Part shown: in pieces, positions 29,229-37,277 of the stretch
Position numbering within the stretch: position 1 is the first letter of the stretch
Layout of the letters: each line of letters begins with the position of its first letter
Origin: Actinomadura roseirufa
GTDB taxonomy: Bacteria; Actinomycetota; Actinomycetes; Streptosporangiales; Streptosporangiaceae
Assembly (NCBI RefSeq): GCF_900659635.1
Contig: NZ_CAACVB010000039.1
Span: 1-46,618, forward strand
DNA length: 46,618 nucleotides
Direction: 5' to 3'
Translations under genes and position numbers: made by a program
Notes under the pieces: model-generated
Told to the model about the DNA's origin: nothing
Seen by the model: the letters and a program-made list of their open reading frames with translations, nothing else
Databases searched by the model: none

Positions 29229-30659
29229 GTGACCCGTCGAGCGAAGATTGTCAGCACCATCGGTCCCGCCTGCTCCGGAGCCGAGGAGATCCGCGCCCTC
29301 GTGGAGGCCGGCATCGACGTCGCCCGGCTCAACATGAGCCACGGCGAGCACGCCGGCCACGAGGAGGTCTACCACCGGATCCGTGCCGCGGCCGAGGCCA
29401 CCGGGCGGGGCGTCGGCATCCTCGCCGACCTCCAGGGCCCGAAGATCCGCATCGGCCGCTTCCCGGACGGGCCCGTCCGGCTCACCCTCGGCGACGAGTT
29501 CACCATCACCACCGAGGACGTCCCCGGCAGCCGCCGCGAGGTCTCCACGACCTACAAGGGCCTGCCCGGCGACGTGAGCCCCGGCGACACCGTCCTCATC
29601 GACGACGGCCGCGTCGCCCTCCGCGTCGCCGGGGTCGACGGCCCCCGCGTGCGCACCACCGTCACCGTCGGCGGAATGGTCTCCGACAACAAGGGCCTCA
29701 ACCTGCCGGGCGTCCCCGTCAGCGTCCCCGCCCTCACCGAGAAGGACGAGACCGACCTGCGCTGGGCGCTGCGCCTCGGCGTCGACCTGGTCGCCCTCTC
29801 CTTCGTCCGGACCCCCGCCGACGCCGACATCTGCTACCAGATCATGGAGGAGGAGGGCGTCCGCGTCCCGCTCATCGGCAAGATCGAGAAGCCGCAGGCG
29901 GTGGAGCGGCTCCCCGAGATCGTCGCCGCCTTCGACGGCATCATGGTCGCCCGCGGCGACCTCGGCGTCGAGCTCCCCCTGGAGGAGGTGCCGATCGTGC
30001 AGAAGCGGGCCATCGAGCTGTGCCGCGAGAAGGCCCGCCCCGTCATCGTCGCCACCCAGATGCTCGAGTCGATGATCTCCGCCCCCCGGCCCACCCGCGC
30101 CGAGACCTCCGACGTCGCCAACGCCGTCTTCGAGGGCGCCGACGCGGTGATGCTCTCCGGCGAGACCAGCGTCGGCCAGTACCCGATCGAGTCGGTCCAG
30201 ACGATGAGCCGCATCGTCAGCACCGCCGAGCAGGCCGCCCTGCACGCCACCCACACCCTGGACCGCATCCCCGAGACCGTCGGCGGGGCCATCGCGCGCG
30301 CCGCCGCGGAGGTCGGTGCCACCGTCGGCGCCGAGGCCCTGGTCGCCTTCACCATGTCCGGTGAGACGGCCCGCCGGCTGTCGCGCTACCGGTCCCCGAT
30401 CCCGCTGCTGGCCTTCACCTCGGTGCCCGCCGTCCGTGGCCGCCTGGCGCACGTGTGGGGCGTCGAGACGTTCATCGTCCCGCAGGTCGACCACACCGAC
30501 GACATGGTCGGCCAGGTCGATCAGGCCCTCGTCGAGATCGGCCGCTGCCAGAAGGGCGACCGCGTCGTGGTCGTCGCGGGCTCGCCCCCCGGAACGGCGG
30601 GCTCCACCAACGCCCTGCGCGTCCACAACATCGGCGACACCATCGCGATGGGCCACTGA
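29229..30659 (+). CDS. pyk: Pyruvate kinase
   Basis: This 476-residue glycolytic enzyme converts phosphoenolpyruvate and ADP to pyruvate and ATP. It begins MTRRAKIVSTIGPA. The active-site signature LIGKIEKPQAVE holds the catalytic Lys, followed by MVARGDLGVELPLEEVP and MLESMISAPRPTRAETSDVAN split across adjacent helices, then DAVMLSGETSVGQYP. The C-terminal allosteric domain carries SGETARRLSRYR, the phosphate-binding loop type. The start was chosen from the leaderless -10 box and matches family N-termini. Operators of DasR type upstream suggest control by sugar or aminosugar status. A strong hairpin terminator follows. Confidence 0.96.
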   Translation: MTRRAKIVSTIGPACSGAEEIRALVEAGIDVARLNMSHGEHAGHEEVYHRIRAAAEATGRGVGILADLQGPKIRIGRFPDGPVRLTLGDEFTITTEDVPGSRREVSTTYKGLPGDVSPGDTVLIDDGRVALRVAGVDGPRVRTTVTVGGMVSDNKGLNLPGVPVSVPALTEKDETDLRWALRLGVDLVALSFVRTPADADICYQIMEEEGVRVPLIGKIEKPQAVERLPEIVAAFDGIMVARGDLGVELPLEEVPIVQKRAIELCREKARPVIVATQMLESMISAPRPTRAETSDVANAVFEGADAVMLSGETSVGQYPIESVQTMSRIVSTAEQAALHATHTLDRIPETVGGAIARAAAEVGATVGAEALVAFTMSGETARRLSRYRSPIPLLAFTSVPAVRGRLAHVWGVETFIVPQVDHTDDMVGQVDQALVEIGRCQKGDRVVVVAGSPPGTAGSTNALRVHNIGDTIAMGH

Positions 30660-30724
30660 ACGAGGCCACTGAACGATGGGCCTCCGGAAGCCGGGCCGCT
30701 GACCCGAACCGGACCGCCCGAGAC

Positions 30725-30763
30725 GGGCGGGGCGGCGCACCGCACGGGTGCGGCGCCCCGCCC
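30725..30763 (+). terminator. Terminator after pyk
   Basis: A 17-bp stem with a single G-G mismatch, 30725-30741 with 30747-30763, closes a five-base loop. It is 66 bp after the pyk stop. There is no T tract. Confidence 0.65.
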
Positions 30764-30861
30764 GGCGCGTCTTCGCGCCCGCCCGTGGCGAAGATCACTG
30801 GGGGATCTCATTTCGGGTTCGCTCTGGACACCCGCGCCACGGGGGCGGCACGATCGAGACC

Positions 30862-31035
30862 ATGGACGACGACACGCGAGCGAACGGCCCGCGGGGCCGC
30901 ACCCGGTGGCACGCCCTTCCGCCGCGCGTTCCGCCGGAGGATCTGACGACGGGCCAGCAGGTGCCGCCCACGCCCCAGGCCATCGCCGAGGCGGCGATGA
31001 CCCCGATGGACGAGGCCACCCGCTACCCCTGCTGA
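30862..31035 (+). CDS. Small hypothetical protein (57 residues)
   Basis: The frame begins MDDDTRANGPRGRTRWHALP and ends DEATRYPC. CACGAT (30849-30854) lies seven bases before the ATG, the leaderless pattern seen repeatedly in this window, and codon third positions are largely G/C. It is hydrophilic with no membrane segment. No family is recognised; it could be a small regulatory protein or a spurious frame. It lies between the pyk terminator and the oppositely oriented tRNA gene. Confidence 0.5.
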   Translation: MDDDTRANGPRGRTRWHALPPRVPPEDLTTGQQVPPTPQAIAEAAMTPMDEATRYPC

Positions 31036-31099
31036 CCTCGCCCGCCCGGTGTGGCGGGTCCACGTGCCGGGAGCGCCGGGCGTTGCCGCTGGTGAGGAG

Positions 31100-31172
31100 T
31101 GCCCCGAGTGGGATTCGAACCCACACTAAACGGTGTTTGAGACCGCTTCCTCTGCCATTGGGATATCGGGGC
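31100..31172 (-). tRNA. tRNA with anticodon CAA (Leu by codon), short variable loop
   Basis: The minus strand folds into a 73-nt cloverleaf: acceptor GCCCCGA/TCGGGGC, D arm TCC-CAATGGCAGA-GGA, anticodon arm GCGGT-CTCAAAC-ACCGT, five-base variable loop TTAGT, T arm GTGGG-TTCGAAT-CCCAC, and discriminator A. The anticodon CAA (31137-31139) reads the Leu codon UUG. Bacterial tRNA-Leu is normally class II with a long variable arm, but this is class I in shape. The D stem has only three good pairs. CCA is not encoded. The fold is clear; the amino acid identity is less certain. Confidence 0.85.
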
Positions 31173-31259
31173 TTTGTCCAAATAAAACGGACATCCGGCT
31201 CCTGGTGCGCCCTGCCCGGTTGAGGGTGGGGCGACGGGTAACAGGTTAGCGGGTCCCGG

Positions 31260-31272
31260 TAGGCTCGTGCGC
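31260..31272 (+). promoter_or_regulatory. -10 box TAGGCT for the leaderless ANTAR regulator gene
   Basis: TAGGCT at 31260-31265 plus seven bases leads to GTG 31273. This is chosen over an in-frame GTG six bases earlier. Confidence 0.5.
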
Positions 31273-31884
31273 GTGGAGAGCGCTCGGCGAGTTGTGATCG
31301 CGGAAGACGAGGCCCTGATCCGGCTGGACCTGAAGGAGATGCTGCAGGAGGACGGCTACGAGGTCGTGGGCGAGGCGGGCGACGGCGAGACGGCCGTGCG
31401 GCTGGCCGTCGAGCTGCGGCCCGACCTGGTGATCCTCGACGTCAAGATGCCGATCCTCGACGGGATCTCCGCCGCCGAGCGGATCTCGGCCGAGCGGATC
31501 GCGCCGGTCGTCATCCTCACCGCGTTCTCCCAGCGCGAGCTCGTCCAGCGGGCCACCGAGGCGGGTGCGATGGCCTACCTCGTCAAGCCGTTCTCCAAGA
31601 CCGACCTCGCGCCCGCGATCGAGATGGCGGTCAGCCGCTACACCGAGCTGCGCGCGCTGGAGGCCGAGGTCGCCGGGCTGCAGGAGCGCCTGGAGACCCG
31701 CAAGGTCGTCGACCGGGCCAAGGGACTGCTGCAGGAGGCCCACGGCTGGAGCGAGGCCGAGGCGTTCCGCTGGATCCAGAAGACCTCCATGGACCGCCGG
31801 CTCACGATGCGGGCCGTCGCCGAGGCCGTCGTGACGGGTGCGGCCGGAGAAACGCCTGGTGGTGACGGGGCCGCCGCGGGCTGA
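31273..31884 (+). CDS. pdtaR: ANTAR-domain response regulator, PdtaR-like
   Basis: This 203-residue protein has a complete receiver (Glu11, Asp12, phosphoacceptor Asp56, Thr83, Lys105) and a C-terminal ANTAR RNA-binding domain (about 129-190; ERLETRKVVDRAKGLL, WIQKTSMDRRLTMRAVAE). It is strikingly similar to M. tuberculosis PdtaR (Rv1626) over its whole length. ANTAR proteins bind paired hexaloop hairpins in mRNA and block terminators when phosphorylated. The cognate PdtaS-type kinase is not adjacent, as in mycobacteria. Position between pyk and polA matches the mycobacterial order. Targets are unknown here; any tandem-hairpin leader would be a candidate. Confidence 0.93.
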   Translation: MESARRVVIAEDEALIRLDLKEMLQEDGYEVVGEAGDGETAVRLAVELRPDLVILDVKMPILDGISAAERISAERIAPVVILTAFSQRELVQRATEAGAMAYLVKPFSKTDLAPAIEMAVSRYTELRALEAEVAGLQERLETRKVVDRAKGLLQEAHGWSEAEAFRWIQKTSMDRRLTMRAVAEAVVTGAAGETPGGDGAAAG

Positions 31885-32005
31885 GCCCGGCGGCGGTCAC
31901 CCTTCGTGTCGTTCATGTGCCCACGGACGCCTTCGCGAGTGTCGCATGTCCGTAACTCTCCGTAATATCCGCTGGCAATGGCATATGCCGGATGAGCACG
32001 GAGGA

Positions 32006-32021
32006 GTAACGAACGAGTAAC
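32006..32021. promoter_or_regulatory. GlnR-like operator GTAAC-n6-GTAAC upstream of livK
   Basis: GTAAC (32006-32010), six bases and GTAAC (32017-32021) match the half-site form and spacing of the actinobacterial GlnR box (GTnAC-n6-GnAAC). A further pair TCCGTAA...TCCGTAA at 10-bp period lies upstream (31949-31965), as does a palindrome GGCATATGCC (31980-31989). The leader to livK is about 150 bp from here. Control by nitrogen status is inferred. Confidence 0.5.
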
Positions 32022-32170
32022 CCTTCTATCCGGGGGTGCTGTTCTGGGCGGGGTCGACGGTGTACGACATAGCTGGTCCCCGAGTGACCGATATCTCCAC
32101 CAGAGATTCGGCGTCGGGGCATGACTCGTACCCGATCCCCTACCGGATCCGGATGGAAAGGTTGGGCACC

Positions 32171-33343
32171 TTGCGGCGCAACAAGATGAGGGTCACCGGC
32201 GCGGTGGCGGTGAGCGCGGCGCTCGCGCTCGGCGCCGTCAGCTGCAGCGACGACGACGGCGGCTCGGGCGGTGGCGACGAGGTCACGATCGGGTTCATGG
32301 GCGACCTGACCGGTGAGAACTCGGGTCTGGTGATCCCGCCCAAGCAGGGCGCGCAGCTGGCCATCGAGCAGTACAACGCGACCAACCCCAAGGTCAAGAT
32401 CAAACTCAAGACCTACGACAGCCAGGGCAAGGCCGAGCAGGCCACCACGCTGGCGCAGGGCGCGGTCAAGAGCGACAAGATCGTGGGACTGATCGGCCCG
32501 GCGTTCTCGGGCGAGTCCCAGAGCGTCAACCCGATCCTCAACGAGGCCAAGATCCCGTCGGTGACCCCCTCGGCGACGGGCATCGCGCTCGCCGAGAAGG
32601 GCTGGAAGTACTGGCACCGCGTGGTCGCCGACGACGCCGTGCAGAGCGTCGGCGCGGGCGAGTTCCTGTCGGGCTCGGTGAAGGTCAAGAAGGTCTTCAC
32701 CGTCTCGGACAACCAGGAGTACGGCAAGGGCCTCGCGGACTCGGTGGGCAACGCCGTCAAGACCAAGGGCGCGCAGGTCCAGAGCGACGCGGTGGACGAC
32801 AAGGGCAACGACTACTCCTCCACCGTCAACAAGATCAACCAGTTCAAGCCGGACGCGGTGTACTTCGGCGGCTACTACGCCGTCGCGGGCCGGCTGTTCA
32901 AGCAGCTTCGCGAGGGCGGCTACAAGGGCAAGGTGATGTCGGGCGACGGCTCGCTCGCCACCGGCCTGATCGAGGGCGCGGGGCAGGCGAACGCGCAGGG
33001 CGCGCTGCTCAGCTGTGGCTGCATGATCGACGCTGAAGGTAAGACGAACGCCAAGGCCAAGAAGTTCGCCGACGACTACAAGGCGAAGTTCGGCTCCGAG
33101 GTCGCGATCTACTCCAGCGAGGGCTTCGACGCGGCGACGGCCTTCATCGAGGCGATCAAGGCCGGCAAGACCAAGGCCGAGGAGATCAACGGGTTCCTGA
33201 AGACCGAGGACTTCCAGGGCGTCGGCAAGCAGATCAAGTTCGACGACAAGGGCGAGCTCGCCACGCAGGACATCTTCATCTACGAGGTGAAGGACAACAA
33301 GCTGCCGCTTCTCGGCAACAGCAAGCAGGCCACGGTCTCGTAG
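32171..33343 (+). CDS. livK: Branched-chain amino acid ABC transporter, substrate-binding lipoprotein
   Basis: This ~390-residue lipoprotein has a basic n-region, a hydrophobic core and lipobox GAVSC with Cys25, then a two-lobed periplasmic-binding fold of the Leu/Ile/Val family (IGFMGDLTGENSG, GLIGPAFSGESQSV, PSVTPSATG, DNQEYGKGLAD). The TTG start is preferred because GGAAAGG lies eight bases upstream; an ATG at 32153 would add six residues. The protein is unusually rich in Lys for this genome, as is common in secreted binding proteins. It captures branched-chain amino acids or related substrates for LivHMGF. A hairpin follows it, likely setting its higher expression. Confidence 0.92.
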   Translation: MRRNKMRVTGAVAVSAALALGAVSCSDDDGGSGGGDEVTIGFMGDLTGENSGLVIPPKQGAQLAIEQYNATNPKVKIKLKTYDSQGKAEQATTLAQGAVKSDKIVGLIGPAFSGESQSVNPILNEAKIPSVTPSATGIALAEKGWKYWHRVVADDAVQSVGAGEFLSGSVKVKKVFTVSDNQEYGKGLADSVGNAVKTKGAQVQSDAVDDKGNDYSSTVNKINQFKPDAVYFGGYYAVAGRLFKQLREGGYKGKVMSGDGSLATGLIEGAGQANAQGALLSCGCMIDAEGKTNAKAKKFADDYKAKFGSEVAIYSSEGFDAATAFIEAIKAGKTKAEEINGFLKTEDFQGVGKQIKFDDKGELATQDIFIYEVKDNKLPLLGNSKQATVS

Positions 33344-33400
33344 GGCGCACCACGCCTGACCGACCGTCCCCCGGGTTCTCCGGGGTCCCCTGATGGCGCG

Positions 33401-33436
33401 GGAGCGGGAGCGCTACAGCGCTCCCGCTCCGTTTAT
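33401..33436 (+). terminator. Hairpin between livK and livH
   Basis: GGAGCGGGAGCGC (33401-33413) pairs with GCGCTCCCGCTCC (33418-33430) around TACA and is followed by GTTTAT. In transport operons such a partial terminator lets the binding protein be made in excess over the membrane parts. Confidence 0.75.
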
Positions 33437-33451
33437 CAAAGGCGACCAAAG

Positions 33452-34417
33452 GTGCTCGACGACTTCATCAATCAATTCTGGCCGTCGACTGTCGACGGGC
33501 TGTCGCTGGGCGCGATCTACGCGCTGCTGGCGCTCGGCTACACGATGGTCTACGGCGTGCTCCGGCTGATCAACTTCGCCCACGCCGACATCTTCATGGT
33601 CGGCACCTTCGCGGCACTGTGGACGGTTCGGTCCCTGGGCGTCTCCGACGTCGGCGGGATCGCGCTGGTCGGCGTGGTGGCGCTGACGGGGCTGGTCGCC
33701 GGCGCGGTGGCCGGCGGCGGCGCGATGCTGCTGGAGATGGGCGCCTACCGCCCGCTTCGCAAACGCGGCGCGTCCCGGCTGGCGGCGCTGATCTCGGCCA
33801 TCGGCGCGTCGATCTTCATCCAGCAGCTGTTCGGCACGGTGATCATCCATCGGGTGTTCGGCACCTCCAAGGAGGGCGGCAAGCTCCCGGTCAACGAGCA
33901 CTTCAAGAAGCTGCAGACCGTCGTGGACGTCGGGCCGATCCAGATCACCAACGACAAGCTGATCGTGTTCCTCGGCTCCATCCTCATGATGATCGCGCTC
34001 GACCAGTTCGTGAACCGGACGAAGCTCGGCCGCGGCATCCGCTCCACCGCCCAGGACCCGGAGACCGCGGTGCTCATGGGCGTCAACATCGACCGGATCG
34101 TGTCGATGACCTTCCTGGTGGGCGGCATCATGGCGGGGGTCGCCGCGGCGCTGTACTTCCTGCGCTTCGAGCAGACGAACTACTTCGTGGGCTTCCTGCT
34201 CGGCATCAAGGCGTTCACGGCGGCGGTGCTCGGCGGGATCGGCAACATCCGCGGCGCGCTTGTCGGCGGGTTCGTCCTCGGGCTGCTGGAGATGTACGGC
34301 TCGAGCTTCTTCGGATCGGAGTGGCGGGACGTCGTCGCCTTCTCCGTGCTCATCCTCGTCCTGATGTTCCGTCCCACCGGAATCCTCGGTGAGTCCCTCC
34401 AGCAGGCGCGCGCATGA
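33452..34417 (+). CDS. livH: Branched-chain amino acid ABC transporter permease LivH
   Basis: This 321-residue inner membrane permease has about eight helices. LSLGAIYALLALGYTMVYGV and LRLINFAHADIFMVG near the N-terminus, and the permease loop GIKAFTAAVLGGIGNIRGAL (about 255-274), are the LivH hallmarks. The GTG start lies close to AAAGG. Its stop overlaps the livM ATG by four bases, so the two permease subunits are translationally coupled. Confidence 0.95.
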   Translation: MLDDFINQFWPSTVDGLSLGAIYALLALGYTMVYGVLRLINFAHADIFMVGTFAALWTVRSLGVSDVGGIALVGVVALTGLVAGAVAGGGAMLLEMGAYRPLRKRGASRLAALISAIGASIFIQQLFGTVIIHRVFGTSKEGGKLPVNEHFKKLQTVVDVGPIQITNDKLIVFLGSILMMIALDQFVNRTKLGRGIRSTAQDPETAVLMGVNIDRIVSMTFLVGGIMAGVAAALYFLRFEQTNYFVGFLLGIKAFTAAVLGGIGNIRGALVGGFVLGLLEMYGSSFFGSEWRDVVAFSVLILVLMFRPTGILGESLQQARA

Positions 34418-35565
34418 ACCTCTCCAAGAACGCGGAAGGGGCCCGGCGCGGCCCGGGCCTGTCGCTGGACGCGCTGCGGCACTGGTGGGCGGGCGCGCCC
34501 GGGTGGGCGCGCTGGGTGGTCTACCTGCTGCTGATCGTGGTGGGCGTGCTGCTGCCGAGCGAGTCCATCGGCTCGTTCATGGCGCCGAGCGGCGCGGACT
34601 GGCCCTCGATGCTGAGCAGCCAGATCGCGATCTACGTGCTGCTGGCGCTCGGGCTGAACGTCGTGGTGGGCATGGCCGGGCTGCTGGACCTCGGGTACGT
34701 GGCCTTCTACGCGGTCGGCGGCTACACGATCGCGATCTTCGCGACCAAGTACGACTGGAGCTTCTGGCAGACGCTCGTGCTCGCCATCGCGTTCTCGGCG
34801 CTGGCGGGGGTGATCCTCGGCGCGCCCACGCTGCGGTTGCGCGGCGACTACCTCGCGATCGTGACGCTCGGCTTCGGTGAGATCGTCAAGAAGACCGCGA
34901 ACAACAGCTCGTACGTGAACGGGCCGCGGGGCGTCCAGGGCATCCCGCACCCGCCGACGCTGTCGGAGTTCGAGATCGGCGGGGTGCAGCCGCTCAAGTA
35001 CGGGCTGCTGGACTCCCGGCCGTACTACTACCTGCTGCTCGCGTTCATCATCGTCGCGATCATCTTCGTGCGGCGGCTGGACAAGTCGCGGGTCGGCCGC
35101 GCGTGGGCCTCGATCCGCGAGGACGAGGACGCCGCGGAGCTGATGGGCGTCCCGACCTTCAAGTTCAAGCTGGCCGCGTTCGCCATCGGCGCGGCGATCG
35201 GCGGCAGCGGCGGCGTCGTGTTCGCCTCGCAGCAGACCTCGATCACGCCGCCGAACTTCGACTTCCTGGTGTCGGCGCTGATCCTGGCGGGCGTCGTGCT
35301 GGGCGGCTCGGGCAACATCCCGGGCGTCATGCTCGGCGCGTTCGTCGTGGCGTGGCTGCCGGAGCGGTTCCGCGGGCTGCAGGACTACCGGATGCTGATC
35401 TTCGGTGCCGTGCTGGTGCTGATGATGATCTTCCGGCCGGAGGGGTTGTGGCCGTCCCGGCAGCGCAAGGCGGAGCTGGCCGAGGGCACGGGCGGAATGG
35501 GCGGACTGGGGGCCGAGGTCCCGGGCCCCGGCCAGGCCGAGGCCGCCGCGGAGGTGGGCAAGTGA
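34414..35565 (+). CDS. livM: Branched-chain amino acid ABC transporter permease LivM
   Basis: This 383-residue permease partners LivH. The motifs LLALGLNVVVGMAGLLDLGY, LRLRGDYLAIVTLGFGEIV and ARAWASIREDEDAAELMGV-like GRAWASIREDEDAAELMGV are typical, with the coupling loop VLGGSGNIPGVMLGA near the C-terminus. A hydrophilic N-terminal extension (about 35 residues) and a Gly/Glu-rich C-terminal tail flank the helices. Its stop overlaps the livG GTG. Confidence 0.95.
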   Translation: MNLSKNAEGARRGPGLSLDALRHWWAGAPGWARWVVYLLLIVVGVLLPSESIGSFMAPSGADWPSMLSSQIAIYVLLALGLNVVVGMAGLLDLGYVAFYAVGGYTIAIFATKYDWSFWQTLVLAIAFSALAGVILGAPTLRLRGDYLAIVTLGFGEIVKKTANNSSYVNGPRGVQGIPHPPTLSEFEIGGVQPLKYGLLDSRPYYYLLLAFIIVAIIFVRRLDKSRVGRAWASIREDEDAAELMGVPTFKFKLAAFAIGAAIGGSGGVVFASQQTSITPPNFDFLVSALILAGVVLGGSGNIPGVMLGAFVVAWLPERFRGLQDYRMLIFGAVLVLMMIFRPEGLWPSRQRKAELAEGTGGMGGLGAEVPGPGQAEAAAEVGK

Positions 35566-36353
35566 GCGGGGCGGACGAACGGACGCCGGTGCTGGAGCTG
35601 CGCGAGGTCGTCATGCGCTTCGGCGGCGTCGTGGCGCTCAACAAGGTCCAGATCACCATCGGCGAGGGCGAGATCTTCGCGTTGATCGGCCCGAACGGCG
35701 CGGGGAAGACCACGGTGTTCAACGTGACCACCGGGGTGTACCGGCCGACGGAGGGCCAGGTCGTGTTCCGCGGCCAGCGGATCGACGGCAAGAAGCGGTA
35801 CCACGTCACGAAGCTGGGCGTGGCGCGGACGTTCCAGAACGTGCGCCTGTTCCACAACATGACGGCGGTGGAGAACGTCCTGGTGGGCACCGACGCCCAC
35901 CACCGGACGGGCCTCGTCGGCGCGTCGCTCGGGTTGCCGTGGCACCGCCGGGAGGAGCGCAAGGGGCGCGAGCGGGCCCGCGAGCTGCTCGAGCTGGTCG
36001 GCGTCCAGCACCGCGCCGAGGAGGCCGCGAAGAACCTGCCGTACGGCGACCAGCGCCGGCTGGAGATCGCGCGGGCGCTGGCCACCGAGCCGAAGCTGCT
36101 GCTGCTGGACGAGCCGGCCGCCGGGATGAACCCGGCGGAGAAGGTCGCCCTGCAGGAGCTGATCCGCACGATCCGCGACACGGGCGTGACCGTGCTGCTG
36201 ATCGAGCACGACATGAGCCTGGTGATGGGCATCAGCGACCGCATCGGGGTCCTGGACTTCGGGCAGAAGATCGCCGATGGGCTGCCGGCCGAGGTGCAGA
36301 ACGACCCGCGGGTCATCGAGGCGTATCTGGGGGCTCCGGCCGATGCTTCTTGA
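35562..36353 (+). CDS. livG: Branched-chain amino acid ABC transporter ATPase LivG
   Basis: This 263-residue ATPase has Walker A GPNGAGKTT (about 44-52) and the LivG-type ARTFQNVRLFHNMTAVENV. The signature is divergent, LPYGDQRRLEIARAL, as is usual in LivG; Walker B is LLLLDEPAAGMNP, and the switch His is in LLIEHDMSLVM. The GTG start overlaps the livM stop (GTGA). A long in-frame extension into livM is not real. Its end overlaps livF by 11 bp. Confidence 0.95.
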   Translation: MSGADERTPVLELREVVMRFGGVVALNKVQITIGEGEIFALIGPNGAGKTTVFNVTTGVYRPTEGQVVFRGQRIDGKKRYHVTKLGVARTFQNVRLFHNMTAVENVLVGTDAHHRTGLVGASLGLPWHRREERKGRERARELLELVGVQHRAEEAAKNLPYGDQRRLEIARALATEPKLLLLDEPAAGMNPAEKVALQELIRTIRDTGVTVLLIEHDMSLVMGISDRIGVLDFGQKIADGLPAEVQNDPRVIEAYLGAPADAS

Positions 36354-37176
36354 GATCAGGGACATCCACGTCCACTACGGAAAGATCGCCGCGCTGAAGG
36401 GCATCACGGCCTCGGTCGACGAGGGCGAGATCGTCACGCTGATCGGCGCGAACGGCGCCGGGAAGACGACGACGCTCAAGACGATCTCCGGGCTGCGGTC
36501 GCTGACCCGGGGATCGATCGAGTTCGACGGCCGCGACATCAGCAAGATGCCGGGGCACAAGCGGGTCCTCGCCGGCATCGGGCAGTCGCCCGAGGGCCGG
36601 GGGATCTTCCCCGGCATGTCGGTGGAGGAGAACCTCCTGATGGGCGCGTTCAGCCGCAAGGACGACGCGTCCAAGGAGCTCGCCGAGGCCTACGAGCTGT
36701 TCCCCCGGCTCGCCGAGCGCAAGACCCAGGCGGGCGGCACCATGTCCGGCGGCGAGCAGCAGATGCTCGCGATCGGGCGGGCGCTGATGGCCAAGCCGAA
36801 GGTGCTGCTGCTGGACGAGCCGTCGATGGGCCTCGCGCCCATGCTGGTGCAGCAGATCTTCTCCATCATCCAGGAGATCAACCGGCGCGGCACGACCGTG
36901 CTGCTGGTCGAGCAGAACGCCCAGCAGGCCCTCCAGATCGCGCACCGCGCGTACGTGCTGGAGACCGGCCGGGTGGTGAAGTCGGCGCCGGCGTCGCGGC
37001 TGCTGGACGACCCGGAGGTCCGCGCCGCCTACCTGGGCGGTGAGCTGGGCGAGGCGGCCGCGTCGCCCGCTGCCGCTCCCGCCCCGGTGGACGCGCCGGA
37101 CCCGGGCGCGACGGTCACGGACGCGCCGGCGTCCGGCGCCGCGCCCGAGGGCTCGGAGGAGGACGCCTCCTCGTAG
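36343..37176 (+). CDS. livF: Branched-chain amino acid ABC transporter ATPase LivF
   Basis: This 277-residue ATPase has Walker A GANGAGKTT, IGQSPEGRGIFPGMSVEENL, signature MSGGEQQMLAIGRAL, Walker B LLLLDEPSMGLAP and switch residue region LLVEQNAQQAL; Gln-Asn instead of His here is normal for LivF. The C-terminal ~42 residues are an Ala/Pro/Asp-rich tail beyond the usual end at AYLGGE. ATG 36343 lies within the end of livG. Last gene of the liv operon. Confidence 0.95.
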   Translation: MLLEIRDIHVHYGKIAALKGITASVDEGEIVTLIGANGAGKTTTLKTISGLRSLTRGSIEFDGRDISKMPGHKRVLAGIGQSPEGRGIFPGMSVEENLLMGAFSRKDDASKELAEAYELFPRLAERKTQAGGTMSGGEQQMLAIGRALMAKPKVLLLDEPSMGLAPMLVQQIFSIIQEINRRGTTVLLVEQNAQQALQIAHRAYVLETGRVVKSAPASRLLDDPEVRAAYLGGELGEAAASPAAAPAPVDAPDPGATVTDAPASGAAPEGSEEDASS

Positions 37177-37190
37177 CCGTCCGTCCCGTG

Positions 37191-37228
37191 CCCGCCCGCT
37201 CCGGTTCGCGCGAACCCGAGCGGGCGGG
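37191..37228. terminator. Terminator after livF, shared with convergent lipoprotein gene
   Basis: CCCGCCCGCTC pairs with GAGCGGGCGGG, and after one mismatch the inner GGTTCG pairs with CGAACC, so the stem is about 18 bp long. No T tract. It serves both converging genes. Confidence 0.75.
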
Positions 37229-37277
37229 TGCCGCGCGTCCGGGGCCCGGCGGCCGGGCGGCGCCCGGCGCGCCCTGG

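Noticed and set aside
31100..31172. Attachment site of an integrated element at the tRNA gene
   Set aside because: No integrase, no duplicated tRNA 3' end and no foreign-looking DNA adjoin it; flanking gene order is conserved.
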